Positions 31,815 to 40,161 of a DNA stretch of 64,000 nt are shown here, in pieces. This stretch comes from Deltaproteobacteria bacterium. Lineage in GTDB: Bacteria > Myxococcota > Kuafuiibacteriia > Kuafuiibacteriales > Kuafuiibacteriaceae. Below the pieces are notes generated by a model that did not search any database, was not told the origin of the DNA, and saw nothing but the letters and a program-made list of their open reading frames with translations. The DNA lies in the NCBI GenBank assembly GCA_016703535.1, contig JADJBV010000001.1, forward strand, positions 2,108,001 through 2,172,000. Reading direction: 5' to 3'. Both the position numbers and the translations under genes were made by a program. Every line of letters starts with the position of its first letter. Position 1 is the first letter of the stretch.

Positions 31815-32735
31815 TCAGGGCTTCTTTTGGCCACCCTCGGCCCGCAGCTCATCCAAAAACTCGTCGGCGGTGAGCACGCCCTTTTTGGCCAAGAGGCGCA
31901 TCAAGGCCCAGAACTTCCGCTCCAGCTCCAGGAAGGCCTCGGCGGTGACCGCCTCACCCGCGGCGTCGATCAAGGCCCCCAGGTTGGCGTCGAAGTTGGC
32001 CCGAGCCGTGCGCACCGAGACATTGCGCGGTGCCGGCAACACGGTCTCGGCCTCGGGCTCCGGCACCACCCCCGACACCTCGTCGGTCAACAACAAGGCG
32101 CTGTCGGCCCGAGGCAAAGCCACCTTGGCGTTCTCCAGCGGCCCTGGTCGCGGAATGAACGGCGAGACGATGTCGCCGGTGCGGGTGTTGATCTGCTCTT
32201 CGTCGCCGCCCCGGCGGACGATGGTCATCTCGGGGGCGGCGTCAATGTTGGAGAGGCCAAGCAACTCGAGGAGGCCTTCGGCGCCGTGGGCCAAGCGAGC
32301 GCCGTAGTGTTTGCGGATCGCCGCGTCGATGTCGCTGAGGCTGGCCAACACCGGGGTGATCTCGGCGTTGGTCACGAAGGAGAGCTCGTCGATCACCCGG
32401 AAGTTGAGCGGATCGGCCATCGCCACCTCCAGCACCAAGTGGTGGGGGCGATCGCGCTTAAAGCGCAGCGGCAGCAGATCGTGTTCGGCCGCGAAGGTCG
32501 GGGCCACCAACTTCAGGGCCTCGGCCTCTGGGAGCAGATCGTAGAGGCCGACCACCGGGACCCGCAGGATCGAACCCAAAACCGACACCAGCTGGCTCTC
32601 CGAGAGGTGCCCCCGGGCGACCAGGGCCGACCCGAGCCGCATTGGGTGTCGTTGTTGGTGCTGCAGGGCGTCCCGGAGCTGCTCTTGGGTGATCAGCTGG
32701 CGCTCGACCAGCACTTCGCCGAGCTTCTTCCGCAT
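31815..32735 (-). CDS. Stand-alone MshEN-domain protein (GspE/PilB N-terminal type)
   Basis: A 306-residue soluble protein. Residues about 1-150 match the N-terminal domain of type II secretion and type IV pilus ATPases: RKKLGEVLVERQLITQEQLRDAL, LGSALVARGHLSESQLVSVL, and the MADPLNFRVIDELSFVT motif. In PilB/MshE this domain can bind cyclic di-GMP. There is no Walker A or ATPase domain here. The second half is acidic/Ala-rich with a C-terminal helix (LMRLLAKKGVLTADEFLDEL). It probably acts as a regulator or adaptor for a secretion or motility machine. Confidence 0.85.
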   Translation of the reverse strand: MRKKLGEVLVERQLITQEQLRDALQHQQRHPMRLGSALVARGHLSESQLVSVLGSILRVPVVGLYDLLPEAEALKLVAPTFAAEHDLLPLRFKRDRPHHLVLEVAMADPLNFRVIDELSFVTNAEITPVLASLSDIDAAIRKHYGARLAHGAEGLLELLGLSNIDAAPEMTIVRRGGDEEQINTRTGDIVSPFIPRPGPLENAKVALPRADSALLLTDEVSGVVPEPEAETVLPAPRNVSVRTARANFDANLGALIDAAGEAVTAEAFLELERKFWALMRLLAKKGVLTADEFLDELRAEGGQKKP

Positions 32736-32761
32736 CTCCCCTCAAGATAAGGCGGAAACGG

Positions 32762-35329
32762 TCAGGGTTGCCAGGTGCCCTGTTCGCCGTTGCCTTCGAC
32801 GAAGATCGGGTTGGTCAGGGCGAAGGAGGGACGGCCCCTCACCCAGATGCCGTGGGGCCGATCGCCCCGGGCCACCAGGGCCACCCACGAGTCGCGCCCG
32901 GCCGGGACCGAGGCGGTGACGGTGCCCATAAACCGGTCCCCGCCGTTGTCCCCGGACAAGGGCACGGTCTTCACCACCTGGCCGTTGACCAGCACCTCGA
33001 GGACATCGACATCAACCCAGGATGGGGCGGCCACCCGGGCCTGGATCTGAACTTCGTCTCCCTGGAGCATCACCGTCCCGCCGATCTCTTGATCGCCGAT
33101 CTTCATCTCCAAAAAAGGCCCGCAGGAGAGGGTCAAGCGGCCGCCCTTGAAGGCGCTGCGCAGCTCGTCGACCGAAACCTCTTTGGGCACGTCGGTCGAG
33201 AGCCGCACGAAGGTCTTGGGCAGGCCCATGTCGCCGCCTTGGGCCTTGTGGTTGTCGGTCGACGCGGTGCCGACCTTCTTCACGCCGTTGTTCAAGTAGG
33301 CGAACCAATCTTGGATCGTGTCTCGGTAGATGCTCCCGTTGCCGCAGCCGTTCATCACCTCGATGCCATCAAAGTCCGCCGAGTAGTCGGCGTTGTCGAA
33401 GGTGAAGGGGGTGGCCTCGTAGCCCATCGCCGAAAAATAGCCGCCCAAGGCGTTGCCCCGGGGGTGGTTGACCTGCAGGAACGGATCGCCCGGGTTGGCC
33501 CGGATGTTGGCGAAGGTGTCGGCGGGCTTTCGGCCATACCAGTCGATGCGCCCATTCCCGGTTTTGGTCGGATCGGCGACCAGCGGGAAGGCGTTGAAGT
33601 GCCCGTAGGCGAAGGTGGTGACCTCGGAGCCGATGATGCCGTGCATCCAGTCGGTCAGCCCCAGGGCCCTGATCGCGGGGTTGAAGTCACCGATCGCCTC
33701 GTGTTCGGTCGAGACCGGGACCTCCAGGCCTTCGACCACCATGGTGCGCACTTTGTACGGGTAGAGGTCGGGGCTGTCGGGCGAAAGCTGGGCGTGCACG
33801 TGGGTGTCGGTGCTCATCCACCCCGGGGTCTCGACGCTGCGGGCCAAGGTGCCCCTCACGTTCACTTTGGCGCCGGCCAACAGTGACACCTCTTGGCTGT
33901 CCACCTCGTATTCGTTGCCCCGAGAGGCGTGGACCCGATAGTCGCCGACGGGCAACTCCAAGGTGCCGCGACCGGTCTCGGCGAACACGGTCCAGACCAG
34001 CCCACTGCCCGGGGTCTCCTCGCCATAACGTCGGGGCAGATCGTCGACCGGCCCCGCCGCGTCTTGCACGCTCAACTTGACCGGGAGGTCCCGGCCTTCC
34101 GCGTCTTGGTAGTGATATTCGAGGGTGCCGATCGGCGCCGCGCTCAACTCCTGGGTCACCGCCCCACCTTCGGGGACGACAAACGCCTCCCCGGGGACCG
34201 GGCGTTGACCCGCGACCACGACACTCAAGCGATATCCGCCGGCCGGTAGGGCCATGGTGTAGCGGCCTTCGGCGTCGGCCTTGGACCGGGTCACGTAGTC
34301 CAGTCCTTCGCTGGCAGGTTCGGCCAACAACGCGTGGACCCGGGCGCCAGGCAAGGGCGCCCCGGTCGCCGAACGCACCACGCCCGAGACCGTGCCGCCC
34401 TCGGGTCGGCCCGCGAAGCGGCGCCAGGTCGCTTGGGTCGCCGGGAAGTCGCCGTCCCCCACCACCAACGCGTAGGAGAAGGTCTGTCGCTCCCGGGCTC
34501 GCAGCGTAAAGCCGCCGCCGATGCCGGTGACGACCGCACCCGATTCGGCGACGACCAAGATGACCCGGGCCTCGGGTCGACCGTAGATGTAGCTGACCTC
34601 GTCCCCCGCCGCAGCGTAATATTCGCCGCTGCCACCGCTGCTGGGCGGCGCAAAACCGTAGCTCTCCAAAAACGGCAACGCGCCATCCCCGAAGAAGAAG
34701 GCGACGATGGGCAAGCCGAAGTCGATGTTCACCCCGGAGCGGTTGAACACCGTGTTTTCGATGCGCAGGACGTCCGAGCCGGGCTCAAGCACGTAGTCGA
34801 TGCTCCAGTCCATGTCGTAGGTCTTGCTCCCGAGGAGGCTCGAAAGGATGGCGTCGAAGATCGGAAATTTATCCGGCTCGCCGCTGACCCGGACCCGGGC
34901 CTCTTTGCCGTCTTGGCCATCGCTCAGCACCTCGACCCGATCGGCCCGGAGCACCGACAGATCCAAGGCGTTGATCACCTCGCCAAAGTTGGACTTGCCG
35001 CCTTCGCCCACCGGCCGGACCCGGTCGGCGTCCAAGATGGTGCCGCCGTAAGGGTGATAACCTCGAGACTCGCCAGCGTCGCCGATGATCACCGCGATGC
35101 GCCCGTTGTAGAGCTTGAAGTCGCCGATCCGCCCCTTGGCGGTGTCGCCGCCGATCAACTCGGTGGCCTTGGTGATCCGGCCCGCCCGCACCTGGTCCGC
35201 CCCCAGGCGCTCATCGAGGGCTGGCCCCGGGGGGACCGGGACGGTTTCGTCGTCTCCGCAAGCGTAAAAGAGCGCTGCGCCCAGGCAAAACGTGCCGCCG
35301 AGGACGGTGGCCACGGATACCGACTTCAT
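32762..35329 (-). CDS. CehA/McbA-type PHP-domain metallohydrolase lipoprotein
   Basis: About 855 residues from ATG 35329, with lipobox (ALFYAC). The first 330 residues include beta-rich domains (GEVINALDLSVL, WSIDYVLEPGSDVLRIENTV). Two carboxypeptidase-regulatory-like folds follow (SGVVRSATGAPLPGARVHAL). A PHP domain begins at WMSTDTHVHAQLSPDSPD and continues with VSTEHEAIGDFNP, AYGHFNAFPL and GTASTDNHKAQGG; these His/Asp residues bind metals. Members hydrolyse carbamate or phospho-type esters, with the substrate unknown here. It is divergent from gltX with 107 bases between starts. The length of the N-terminal region is unusual for a plain PHP enzyme. Confidence 0.82.
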   Translation of the reverse strand: MKSVSVATVLGGTFCLGAALFYACGDDETVPVPPGPALDERLGADQVRAGRITKATELIGGDTAKGRIGDFKLYNGRIAVIIGDAGESRGYHPYGGTILDADRVRPVGEGGKSNFGEVINALDLSVLRADRVEVLSDGQDGKEARVRVSGEPDKFPIFDAILSSLLGSKTYDMDWSIDYVLEPGSDVLRIENTVFNRSGVNIDFGLPIVAFFFGDGALPFLESYGFAPPSSGGSGEYYAAAGDEVSYIYGRPEARVILVVAESGAVVTGIGGGFTLRARERQTFSYALVVGDGDFPATQATWRRFAGRPEGGTVSGVVRSATGAPLPGARVHALLAEPASEGLDYVTRSKADAEGRYTMALPAGGYRLSVVVAGQRPVPGEAFVVPEGGAVTQELSAAPIGTLEYHYQDAEGRDLPVKLSVQDAAGPVDDLPRRYGEETPGSGLVWTVFAETGRGTLELPVGDYRVHASRGNEYEVDSQEVSLLAGAKVNVRGTLARSVETPGWMSTDTHVHAQLSPDSPDLYPYKVRTMVVEGLEVPVSTEHEAIGDFNPAIRALGLTDWMHGIIGSEVTTFAYGHFNAFPLVADPTKTGNGRIDWYGRKPADTFANIRANPGDPFLQVNHPRGNALGGYFSAMGYEATPFTFDNADYSADFDGIEVMNGCGNGSIYRDTIQDWFAYLNNGVKKVGTASTDNHKAQGGDMGLPKTFVRLSTDVPKEVSVDELRSAFKGGRLTLSCGPFLEMKIGDQEIGGTVMLQGDEVQIQARVAAPSWVDVDVLEVLVNGQVVKTVPLSGDNGGDRFMGTVTASVPAGRDSWVALVARGDRPHGIWVRGRPSFALTNPIFVEGNGEQGTWQP

Positions 35330-35436
35330 CACCCGTGGATGTTGCTACGATGTTGCATGGTTGTCACGACGGCATCGGATCCCCGACCGATTTCCGCTTT
35401 GAGGAGCGGGTCCCGGTCGTGGTAGTCCGGCCCGCC

Positions 35437-37050
35437 ATGTCTCGACCTGTCCGCGTCCGCATCGCCCCCAGCCCCACCGGGGAGCCCCACGTCGGCACCG
35501 CCTACATCGCGCTCTTCAACTTGGCCTTCGCCAAAAAGAACGGCGGCAAGTTCATCCTCCGGATCGAAGACACCGATCAGGAGCGGAGCCGACCCGAGTG
35601 GGAGCGCCAGATCATGGAGGGCCTGCGTTGGTTGGGCCTGTTGTGGGACGAAGGCCCGGACGTCGGCGGCCCCTACGGCCCCTACCGGCAAAGTGAACGG
35701 GCCGAGATCCACAAACAACACGCCGAGCGGCTGGTGGAGCAAGGCCATGCCTACCGCTGCTTCTGCACCAAGGAGCGGCTCGACGCGCTGCGGGCCGAAC
35801 AAAAGGCCCAAAAGCTGAACCCGGGTTATGACCGCCACTGCCGAGACCTGGACGCCGCGACGATCCAGGCCAACCTGTCCGCGCAAAAAGAGTTCGTGAT
35901 CCGGATGAAGATGCCCACCGAAGGGCAGACCACGGTCCACGATCTCCTCCGGGGTGAGGTGCAGTTCGAAAACGGCGGCGTCGACGATCAGGTGCTGCTC
36001 AAGTCCGACGGCTACGCCACCTATCACTTGGCCAACGTGGTCGACGATCACCTGATGGAGATCACCCACGTGATCCGAGCCGAGGAGTGGATCAACTCCA
36101 CCCCCAAACACATCCTGCTCTACCAGATGTTCGGCTGGGAGGCGCCGGTGTGGATCCACATGCCGCTCTTGCGAAACGCCGACAAGTCGAAGATCAGCAA
36201 GCGCAAGAATCCGGTCTCGATCCTCGACTACAAGCAGCGCGGCTTTTACCCGCCGGCGGTGCTCAACTACTTGGCGATGTTGGGCTGGACCATGCCCGAC
36301 GGCCGGGAGCTCTTCAGCTTCCAGGAGTTCGTGGACAACTTCTCCTTCGATCGGATGCACCTCGGTGGCCCGACCTTCGACATGGAGAAGTTCACTTGGC
36401 TCAACGGCAAATATTATCGCGAGAAGTTGAGCGACGAAGATCTGGTGCAGGACTTCCGGGAGCAGCTCTTCTCCGCCGACTACTTGCGCAAGATCGTCCC
36501 CTTGGTGCGGGAGCGGATCAACAAGGGCGAAGACTTCATCCCGGCCACCGACTACTTCTTCTCCGGGGACGTGACCCTCGACGTCGAGGCCATGAAGCCC
36601 AAAAAGAAGACCTACAAGGAGCTGGTGGCGGCCTTCGAGCCGTATACTGAAAGGATCGACGCCCAGGTCGACTTCAGCGCCAGCGCCTTGGAGGCCTGGA
36701 CCCGGGCCTTCACCGAGGAACTCGGCTTCTCCGGCAAGGAGCTCTTCCCGGCGATCCGCATCGCGATCAGCGGCCGGGAGGCCAGCCCTCCGCTCTTCGA
36801 CACCATGTCCGCCTTGGGCCGTGCCTTGGTGCGGCGTCGCCTCCGCAGCGCCTTGGCCGCCCTCAAGGCCGCCGCCACCGAAGAGAACAAGCGCCTCCAA
36901 AAGGAGGCCTCCGAGGCCAAGAAGTTGGCCGACGCCGCCGCCAAGGCCTCCAAAGAAACTCCGGCCGATCCATCCGCAGTGCAGGCGACTCTCGCCGCGA
37001 TGGTCGAGCCGGTGGCCGTGCCCGAGGGACCCGACAAGAAGGGCCGTTAG
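35437..37050 (+). CDS. gltX: Glutamate--tRNA ligase
   Basis: A 537-residue class I synthetase starting at ATG 35437 (SRPVRVRIAPSPTGEPHVGT). HIGH is read as HVGT, and the KMSKS loop as KISKRKN. Zinc-type Cys residues (CFCTKERL, YDRHC) are present. It charges tRNA-Glu (or both tRNA-Glu and tRNA-Gln). Residues to about 475 match GluRS; the last 60 form a Lys/Ala/Glu-rich extension (ENKRLQKEASEAKKLADAAA) that looks like a coiled coil. Whether it is discriminating cannot be judged from sequence alone. Confidence 0.95.
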   Translation: MSRPVRVRIAPSPTGEPHVGTAYIALFNLAFAKKNGGKFILRIEDTDQERSRPEWERQIMEGLRWLGLLWDEGPDVGGPYGPYRQSERAEIHKQHAERLVEQGHAYRCFCTKERLDALRAEQKAQKLNPGYDRHCRDLDAATIQANLSAQKEFVIRMKMPTEGQTTVHDLLRGEVQFENGGVDDQVLLKSDGYATYHLANVVDDHLMEITHVIRAEEWINSTPKHILLYQMFGWEAPVWIHMPLLRNADKSKISKRKNPVSILDYKQRGFYPPAVLNYLAMLGWTMPDGRELFSFQEFVDNFSFDRMHLGGPTFDMEKFTWLNGKYYREKLSDEDLVQDFREQLFSADYLRKIVPLVRERINKGEDFIPATDYFFSGDVTLDVEAMKPKKKTYKELVAAFEPYTERIDAQVDFSASALEAWTRAFTEELGFSGKELFPAIRIAISGREASPPLFDTMSALGRALVRRRLRSALAALKAAATEENKRLQKEASEAKKLADAAAKASKETPADPSAVQATLAAMVEPVAVPEGPDKKGR

Positions 37051-37221
37051 TTCCGCTCCTCGCGCCTCGGTTCAGCGAACCTCCGGGTTGATCACCGCGC
37101 TCCGCCCCGCTTCACCCACCGCACCGCGGGGCAATTTGGTACACCGGTCTCCCAACACGCCTCGTTCCTTGCCCTTCGGCCCCGCTGATCGAGCGGGTAC
37201 GACGAATGCATCGTGCCAGGC

Positions 37222-37725
37222 ATGCGCTCCCCTGCCCTGACCTTTGAACCCCTCGCACCATCTTCTCGTCGCCGCTGGTTCACCCAGACCGGCGTGATTG
37301 GCCTCGGCCTCCTCTCCAGCTCTTGCGGCTGGATCCTCTACCCAGAACGGAAGGGCCGCACCGACGGGGTGGTCGACCTCCGGGTCCTCTTGATCGATCT
37401 GCTCTGGCTGTTGCCCGGCGTTGTGCCCGGCGTGGTTTGCCTCGCCGTCGACTTCGCCACCGGCTGCATCTACCAAGATGGCCGACGGGCCGAACTCTCT
37501 GAGGACGGAGCCTTGGCCGAAGGTGAACGGGCGCCGACCATCCAGGTCTGGCTCGACGGCGTGGTGGTGGCCGAAGGGAGCCCCGGCGCCAACCCGAGCG
37601 ATGCCCAAGGCCTGCGCTGGTCGGCCAACGTCGACCGGGAGGCGGCCAAGGCCCGTGGTCTGTTGGTCGTCACCCGTCATCGACGGACGGCCCGGGCCGA
37701 AGCCCCACTCCGGGATCTGATCTGA
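37222..37725 (+). CDS. Small lipoprotein with Tat-like signal, function unknown
   Basis: About 167 residues from ATG 37222. The signal has a twin-arginine-like motif (SSRRRWFTQTG) followed by a hydrophobic stretch and lipobox (LLSSSC), so it may be exported folded. The next segment (WILYPERKGRTDGVVDLRVLLIDLLWLLPGVVPGVVCLAVDF) is like a hypothetical family in which a lipid-anchored protein has a helix pair. No function is known. An in-frame GTG at 37213 is an alternative start. It follows gltX after a 171-base gap in which I see no tRNA. Confidence 0.7.
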   Translation: MRSPALTFEPLAPSSRRRWFTQTGVIGLGLLSSSCGWILYPERKGRTDGVVDLRVLLIDLLWLLPGVVPGVVCLAVDFATGCIYQDGRRAELSEDGALAEGERAPTIQVWLDGVVVAEGSPGANPSDAQGLRWSANVDREAAKARGLLVVTRHRRTARAEAPLRDLI

Positions 37726-37774
37726 GCTGCGAACCTTGGGCCCACTTCGGGTGGCGCCCATCATCGAGAGGACC

Positions 37775-38230
37775 ATGAAGAAGCGAGCCGTCGTCTGCGT
37801 TTTTCCGAACCACACCGGCGCCGAAGCCGCCGTCACCAAACTTAAGGTCGCGGGATACTCGCGGGACGAGATCTCCGTGCTCCTGTCGCGGCAAGAGAGC
37901 ACCTTGGCCAATCCCCGGCCCAAGGTCCGAGTCGAGGGCGTGATCGGCCTGATGGCCATCCCCGAGCTCGGGGCCTACGTGGCGGCTGGACCCCTGTTGG
38001 CGCGGTGGACGAACGTCGGCGCGGGCGGCGGGGCCGGCGGGATCGCCGGGGCTTTGATCGAGGTGGGGCTCCCCGAGGTCGAAGCGCGCCGCTATGAAGG
38101 CCAGGTCGAGGCCGGGAACATCTTGGTTTCGGTCCACGTCGAGGGCCGCCCGGAGATGAGGGACGCCGAACGGCTTCTCCTCAGCGCCGGGGCCGAACAC
38201 GTTTGCTGCGCCGCCGAAGCCGGTCCCTGA
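37775..38230 (+). CDS. Stress-protein-like (YflT/DUF1269-type) protein
   Basis: A 151-residue protein from ATG 37775, which follows GAGAGG. The start KKRAVVCVFPNHTGAEAAVTKLKVAGYSRDEISVLL fits the general-stress YflT pattern of a flavodoxin-like alpha/beta strand (V..F.....A..A...L...G....ISVL). The middle contains a Gly/Ala-rich hydrophobic stretch (ELGAYVAAGPLLARWTNVGAGGGAGGIAG) typical of these proteins, and the end returns to alpha/beta (GNILVSVHVEG). Role unknown. It is the last gene before the B12 leader. Confidence 0.7.
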   Translation: MKKRAVVCVFPNHTGAEAAVTKLKVAGYSRDEISVLLSRQESTLANPRPKVRVEGVIGLMAIPELGAYVAAGPLLARWTNVGAGGGAGGIAGALIEVGLPEVEARRYEGQVEAGNILVSVHVEGRPEMRDAERLLLSAGAEHVCCAAEAGP

Positions 38231-38261
38231 GCCACCACCCTGGCCATCGTCGCCTGCGGGG

Positions 38262-38290
38262 TTGACCGAATCGGCCAGGCCCGCTAGACG
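38262..38290 (+). promoter_or_regulatory. Sigma70-like promoter of the B12-riboswitch transcript
   Basis: TTGACC at 38262-38267 (5 of 6 consensus), a 17-base spacer and TAGACG at 38285-38290 (weaker, T and two A conserved). It lies directly before the riboswitch core, the expected place. Confidence 0.5.
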
Positions 38291-38482
38291 GCCAGTGAAA
38301 TTCGTTCGAACGGACGGCAGCAGGGAAGCCGGTGTAAATCCGGCGCGGTCCCGCCACTGTCAGCGATTCGGTGAAGCCACGCGAGGCCCCAAGCCTCGCA
38401 GCCACTCGGGTGTAAACCTGGGGAAGGCGGCCGAGCCCGGGAGAAGAGATCCTCCCACGTCGCGAGCCAGGATATCTGCCCC
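38291..38482 (+). promoter_or_regulatory. Cobalamin riboswitch
   Basis: The B12-riboswitch core is clear: CAGCAGGGAAGCCGGTG (from 38319), AAATCCGGCGCGGTCCCGCC and ACTGT to 38360, followed by a hairpin (GCGAGGC...GCCTCGC) and the B12 box GAGCCAGGATATCTGCC at 38464-38480. Ligand binding should reduce expression of 38607-40066. The expression platform (38483-38606) has a stem of GCCTCG/CGAGGC near 38499-38517 and another (CGCCGG/CCGGCG, 38579-38596) just before the ribosome binding site AAGGGG. Confidence 0.95.
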
Positions 38483-38606
38483 GCCCGTGCGACCCAGACG
38501 CCTCGCGGTCCACGAGGCGGGTCGATCCTGAGCCTCCCCCGGCCCAGGTGCCCCCGCCCCCTGATCCGCGCGGCCCGCCGGCGTAGGAACCGGCGAAGGG
38601 GACGTG

Positions 38607-39383
38607 ATGACCGAGCACCGTGCTCGCCTTCTGATTGGTATTGCCCTGTCGAGCTTCGCTTGCGGCGAAGAAGACTCCACCCCGACCCCCATGGGCCCGA
38701 TCGAGTTGGTCGGCACCTGGCACAGCAGCTTCGGCGGCGACGAGGTGATCACCGCGACCCAGTGGGGCACCGCCACCATCGTGGTCCACGACAACCAGGC
38801 CAACTCGGCGGTGCTCCAAAACGCCGACGACGACCTGTTTTTCCCCTCCAAGTTCAGCAAGGTCGTGTGGGTCGAGCCCAACGGAGGCCGCTTCTCGTAC
38901 TGCACCGTCGACTTCGACCTGGACACCAAAGAGGCCGCCCTCGCCTCCCCCCGCACCGCCGATCCGAGCCAACTCGAGACCTCGGGCTGCGGCGGCTTCC
39001 CTTGGACCGGCCTCGGCCCGACCTTCGAGCTGAGCGGGAGTTATGAGAGCACCTTCGGGACCATGGAGGACATCACCTCCGACGTCTGGGCGATCAGCGG
39101 CGCCGGCTACGAGACCGAACAACAGGTGATCGAGTTCAACAACCAAGACAACGTCGCCGTCCTCCAGAACCCTGCGGATGACGCCTTCAACCCCAGCAAG
39201 TTTGCCAAGGTGGTCTGGACCGAAAAGAGCGCCGGCAGCTTCCACTACTGCATCATCGACTTCGGCAAAGACACCGCGGCCCAGGCCCGCACCTCCACCA
39301 AAACCGCCGACGCGGCGGCCCTCGACACCAACGGTTGTGGTGGCTTCTCGTGGACCAAACTCGAGCCCCGGAGCGCGGGATGA
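38607..39383 (+). CDS. B12-riboswitch-controlled lipoprotein with duplicated domain
   Basis: About 258 residues from ATG 38607 (GTG 38604 is possible). Lipobox at ALSSFAC. The mature part is two related copies of about 105 residues: GTWHSSFGGDEVITATQWG...NQANSAVLQNADDDLFF...GCGGFPW and GSYESTFGTMEDITSDVWA...NQDNVAVLQNPADDAFN...GCGGFSW. Each copy ends with one Cys pair (YCTVDF ... SGCGGF, YCIIDF ... NGCGGF), presumably a disulfide. No known enzyme motif. Riboswitch control implies a role in cobalamin or cobalt acquisition, perhaps surface binding. It overlaps the next gene (ATGA). Confidence 0.85.
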   Translation: MTEHRARLLIGIALSSFACGEEDSTPTPMGPIELVGTWHSSFGGDEVITATQWGTATIVVHDNQANSAVLQNADDDLFFPSKFSKVVWVEPNGGRFSYCTVDFDLDTKEAALASPRTADPSQLETSGCGGFPWTGLGPTFELSGSYESTFGTMEDITSDVWAISGAGYETEQQVIEFNNQDNVAVLQNPADDAFNPSKFAKVVWTEKSAGSFHYCIIDFGKDTAAQARTSTKTADAAALDTNGCGGFSWTKLEPRSAG

Positions 39384-40066
39384 GGCGGGTTTTATCGATC
39401 CTAACGCTCCTCTGCGGGGGCGTCGCTTGCGGCCCAGGCGTCGATGACAACGGCCAACCTCCAGAGATGCCGTCGGGGCTGCGCCCTCGGCGGACCGACC
39501 CGACTCCTTCACCATACGCCACCGTATGGAAGGACTTCCGCCCCGGCCCGGGCGCCGGTTACGGACAAGATCAGCTGCCCGAGGTGGTCTTCGGCCCGCC
39601 GGCACCCTCGGGAGACGCCGCGCCCTCCTTGGACGTGCTCAGCTTGGGCGCCCAGGGCGAGCTGGTGCTCGGCTTCGGTGAGGTGGTGATCAAAGACGGG
39701 CCTGGCCCAGATCTGGTGATCTTCGAGAACCCGTTTTGGGTGAAGGGGGATCGGACCCAACCCTACGCCGAATTGGCGGAGGTCCAGGTCAGCGCCGACG
39801 GCGAACAATGGCATGCCTTCACCTGCGATCGGGTTGGGGACGGCCGCGGCCAGTTCCCCGGTTGCGCGGGGTGGCGGCCCACCTCCGGCTTTGATCCGTG
39901 GGCGGCGCCCCTCGACCCCGGCACCTCGGGTGGGGACGCCTTCGATCTGGCGGAGCTCGGCCTCGAGGAGGCCCGCTACGTGAAGTTGATCGATCTCGAC
40001 GGGGACCCGGAGTCGGGCCCGACCGCCGGCTTCGACCTCGACGCGATCGGGGTCGTGCACCACTGA
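39380..40066 (+). CDS. Cell-surface lipoprotein in the B12 operon, function unknown
   Basis: About 228 residues from ATG 39380, coupled to the previous gene by ATGA. The N-terminus has a lipobox (LCGGVAC). The rest contains a conserved-looking domain: LGAQGELVLGFGEVVIKDGPGPDLVIFENPFW, VQVSADGEQWHAF, GTSGGDAFDLAELGLEEARYVKLIDL and GFDLDAIGVVH. I recall a family of cell-surface proteins with this shape found next to B12-type riboswitches, with a galactose-binding-like fold, but I have no database confirmation. It is likely to be repressed by cobalamin. A 95-base gap precedes the MscS gene. Confidence 0.82.
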   Translation: MRRVLSILTLLCGGVACGPGVDDNGQPPEMPSGLRPRRTDPTPSPYATVWKDFRPGPGAGYGQDQLPEVVFGPPAPSGDAAPSLDVLSLGAQGELVLGFGEVVIKDGPGPDLVIFENPFWVKGDRTQPYAELAEVQVSADGEQWHAFTCDRVGDGRGQFPGCAGWRPTSGFDPWAAPLDPGTSGGDAFDLAELGLEEARYVKLIDLDGDPESGPTAGFDLDAIGVVHH

Positions 40067-40161
40067 GGCCTCGGGCCGCTCGCGGGTCGCCCTCAAGATC
40101 TCGGATCCACGCGGTATCGGGGTTGCGTCGGGCCCTGGTGCCGTCGGAGAGTACACCCGCG

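Noticed and set aside
37051..37221. Possible tRNA in the gltX downstream gap
   Set aside because: A GGTTCAGCGAACC piece looks like a T-arm but no acceptor stem, D-arm or anticodon arm can be folded.
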